The notes beneath the pieces are model-generated. The model saw only the letters and a program-made list of their open reading frames with translations. It had not been told where the DNA came from and searched no databases. Below are positions 61,297 to 64,000 of a DNA stretch of 64,000 nucleotides, piece after piece. Position numbers and translations under genes: made by a program. This DNA comes from Pachypanchax playfairii (taxonomy: Eukaryota > Chordata > Actinopteri > Cyprinodontiformes > Aplocheilidae). How positions within the stretch are numbered: position 1 is the stretch's first letter; each line of letters starts with the position of its first letter. Location: NCBI GenBank assembly GCA_006937955.1, contig SSNP01000107.1, positions 522,307 to 586,306 on the forward strand, in the 5' to 3' direction.

Positions 61297-62875
61297 CTGC
61301 AACACAAAATGTAACAAACTACAATCAATATAATAAAACTTAAAAATAAAAAATAATCCAAAATACAAAACACATTTGTTTGTTAGTATTTACTTACTTG
61401 ACCATGTACTTAACGAGCAGAGGAAACTATTCATTTAAATAAATATTTCTCATAAATGACAATATTTCCAAATCGTTTTTGATTACTTAAAGAACCAGCT
61501 AATAAAAGATTATGTCTGTTTAATTCAGTTCTTATAGTTATTTTATATATAGTTTCACTTCTTTCCATAAGTTGGCAAATAAAATCTCTTCTAGAAAATA
61601 AGTGGTTACATAAATGTTACTATTACAAAATAAGATTACATTCTCAGTGCTCTTGTGTGTTCAACTAAATCCTGTTTTAAAATAATAGATAAACAATAGA
61701 CAGACACACACACACAGGTATATAGACAGACATCAATTTAAAAAGGATGATGTAATAACAGCAGTACTGATAAGTTTCAGACATTTTAATGAAAGATCAC
61801 CTGAACATTACAGTCTCATCTTCATTGAAATAACTCTAATCACCCCCCACATGTGTGAGGGCTGCATTTTTTTCATTTATCCAACTGCACAGCAAAGGCA
61901 TTAATAAACTTAAATCTATACATTTATTAATTATGTATATATAACACAGTTAGACATTAATGAAATATACAGCAATATGTTGTGTTTTAGCACACATGTA
62001 AATAAATGACTGATTGGCCCAGCAGATGGCACTCTCTAGTAAAACCTTGTCAGCCTGAACATACTGATAAAAAAGTTATTGGGTTATCGTCATAAATACT
62101 GATCAATCCTTGATTTTTAATTTGGTCATGACACAGAGTAAATAAGGCACTATGTGTGTGTCAGTCCAGGAAAATTTTTAAATATGAAATTTTACTTTTA
62201 ATCATTAGACCAGTGTGGATATTACAGTACACTAAGCTGACAATGCAATACTCAACTTGTCTGCTGTCCAGCGAGGTTTTTATTAAACTGTGTAAGTTAA
62301 GTGCATCAAATCCAACATATTACATATAATTTGCACCACTTAATTAAACATGGCACAAAATATAATAAAAGTTGTTTGAATTTGGATTAAAGTAGAGGAC
62401 TTCCCTCAGCATGTTAGTCTGGTTGAAATTTTGTCTCCTTCATTTAGGACCAAAACATAAGAAAGTCTAATTTAAATGATCATGTAGCATATAGTGACCT
62501 ACCATCCTTTAAAAATATCTTTAAAAGATGATAATTCTGGTCCTTTCCTGTTTTAACTTTTGTACAGTTTGACAGACTTGGAGTCTTAAGTATTAATTAA
62601 CTTCAACATCAGGTGGACACTTGCATCATATTTACAGCATTATCAATTATTCCACTTTGCTTTAAGTAGTATTTTTGATAAATATGGTATATAAGATACC
62701 GTCAACTGACTGCAGTACTTGTGTTACATAAGAGTCAATATTCTACTGTCTTTCTCTCAGATCAAAACACTAAGATAAATTATTGATTAGCATCAATTAC
62801 CCACAACCTGGAGGGACGGCTCTAATGACAAACAGTGTCTACTTAGATAAGGTATCAGTCTAAGCTGTTTGAATA
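61297..62875. other. lyst intron 5' of the last visible exon, nothing recognised
   Basis: AT-rich sequence with short CA repeats near 61705. No coding exon of lyst is visible here, so this intron extends past the window's right edge. Confidence 0.45.
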
Positions 62876-62877
62876 TA

Positions 62878-64000
62878 CAGTGGGGCAAAAAAGTATTTAG
62901 TCAGCCACCAATTGTGTAAGTTCTCCCACTTAAAAAGATCAGAGAGGCCTGTAATTTCCATCATAGGTGTACCTCAACTATGAGAGACAAAATGAGGAAA
63001 AAAAATCCAGAAAATCACATTGTCTGATTTTTAAAGAATTTATTTGCAAATTATGGTGGAAAATAAGTATTTGGTCACCTACAAACAAGTAAGATTTCTG
63101 GCTTTCACAGACCTGTAACTTCTTTAAGAGGCTCCTCGGTCCTCCACTCGTTACCTGTATTAATGGCACCTGTGTGAACTCGTTATCAGTATAAAAGACA
63201 CCTGTCCACAACCTCAAACAGTCACGCTCCAAACTCCACTATGGCCAAGACCAAAAAGCTGTCAAAGGACACCAGAAACAAAATTGTAGACCTTCACCAG
63301 GCTGGGAAGACTGAATCTGCAATAGGTAAGCAGCTTGGTGTGAAGAAATCAACTGTGGGAGCAATTATTAGAAAATGGAAGACATACAAGACCACTGATA
63401 ATCTCCCTCGATCTGGGGCTCCACGCAAGATCTCACCCCGTGGGGTCAAAATGATCACAAGAACGGTGAGCAAAAATCCCAGAACCACACGGAGGGACCT
63501 AGTGAATGACCTGCAGAGAGCTGGGACCAAAGTAACAAAGGCTACCATCAGTAACACACTACGCCGCCAGGGACTCAAATCCTGCAGTGCCAGACGTGTC
63601 CCCCTGCTGAAGCCAGGACACGTCCAGGCCCGTCTGCGGTTTGCTAGAGAGCATTTGGATGATCCAGAAGAGGATTGGGAGAACATCATATGGTCAGATG
63701 AAACCAAAATAGAACTTTTTGGTAGAAACTCAACTTGTCGTGTTTGGAGGGGAAAGAATGCTGAGTTGGATCCAAAGAACACCATACCTACTGTAAAGCA
63801 TGGGGGTGGAAACATCATGCTTTGGGGCTGTTTTTCTGCAAGGGGACCAGGACGACTGATCCGTGTAAAGGAAAGAATGAATGGGGCCATGTATCGTAAG
63901 ATTTTGAGTGAAAACCTCCTTCCATCAGCAAGGGCATTGAAAATGAGACGTGGCTGGGTCTTTCAGCATGACAATGATCCCAAACACACCGCCCGGGCAA
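62878..64000 (+). mobile_element. Passport-like Tc1 transposon, copy 2 (cut by window end)
   Basis: Begins CAGTGGGGCAAAAAAGTATT immediately after TA at 62876-62877. The full 5' terminal repeat is present, without the 22-bp loss seen in copy 1. It is very similar to copy 1 and in the opposite orientation, antisense to lyst. Confidence 0.92.
63241..64000 (+). CDS. Tc1 transposase (DD34E), copy 2, partial
   Basis: The first 253 codons are open and reach beyond the second catalytic Asp (QHDNDPKH). The visible protein differs from copy 1 near the start (MAKTKKLSKD versus MAKTIELSKD), and the two DNAs differ at only scattered sites such as a silent change in the HTH. The C-terminal third lies outside the window. 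Confidence 0.9.
   Translation, partial: MAKTKKLSKDTRNKIVDLHQAGKTESAIGKQLGVKKSTVGAIIRKWKTYKTTDNLPRSGAPRKISPRGVKMITRTVSKNPRTTRRDLVNDLQRAGTKVTKATISNTLRRQGLKSCSARRVPLLKPGHVQARLRFAREHLDDPEEDWENIIWSDETKIELFGRNSTCRVWRGKNAELDPKNTIPTVKHGGGNIMLWGCFSARGPGRLIRVKERMNGAMYRKILSENLLPSARALKMRRGWVFQHDNDPKHTARA

Noticed and set aside
1..64000. CRISPR arrays, operons or other prokaryotic-type systems
   Set aside because: Intron-exon structure and vertebrate genes show a eukaryotic chromosome. The only regular short array is the ATTC microsatellite.

Overview
This window is nuclear DNA from a ray-finned (teleost) fish. Three spliced vertebrate genes with short GT-AG introns sit among typical teleost transposons: Tc1/mariner, hAT and piggyBac MITEs, and LINE tails. 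All three genes lie on the minus strand in the order b3galnt2, gng4, lyst. As I recall the human map at 1q42-q43, B3GALNT2-GNG4-LYST has the same order and relative orientation, so this looks like a conserved synteny block. The species cannot be fixed from the sequence.

Layout. 1-3.88 kb: b3galnt2 3' flank with repeats. 3.88-11.88 kb: all 12 coding exons of b3galnt2 (493 codons, every junction in phase), with a promoter just upstream carrying a ZNF143-type site. 12.2-17.8 kb: intergenic DNA and probable gng4 3' UTR, with a LINE fragment. 17.78-28.97 kb: the two coding exons of gng4 (75 aa) separated by an 11-kb intron that holds an intact Incomer-like (DD36E) Tc1 element, nested MITEs and a candidate conserved noncoding element. 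29.8-30.3 kb: probable gng4 noncoding first exon and promoter. 30.4-32.37 kb: lyst 3' UTR and flank with a perfect (ATTC)24 array. 32.37-61.30 kb: 49 consecutive lyst coding exons (3,033 codons plus stop, all phases consistent) ending in the ConA-like, PH, BEACH and WD40 parts. The first exons of lyst lie beyond the right edge. Two closely similar Passport-like Tc1 transposons lie in opposite orientations in lyst introns, at 51.2-52.8 kb and from 62.9 kb to the window end.

The three genes share no pathway. B3galnt2 is a glycosyltransferase building the O-mannose core of alpha-dystroglycan, Gng4 is a G-protein gamma subunit, and Lyst is the BEACH protein that controls lysosome-related organelle size (Chediak-Higashi gene). 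Their proximity reflects ancestral gene order. I found no unknown multi-gene system. The noteworthy content is the transposon archaeology, a very short lyst intron, and candidate regulatory DNA.
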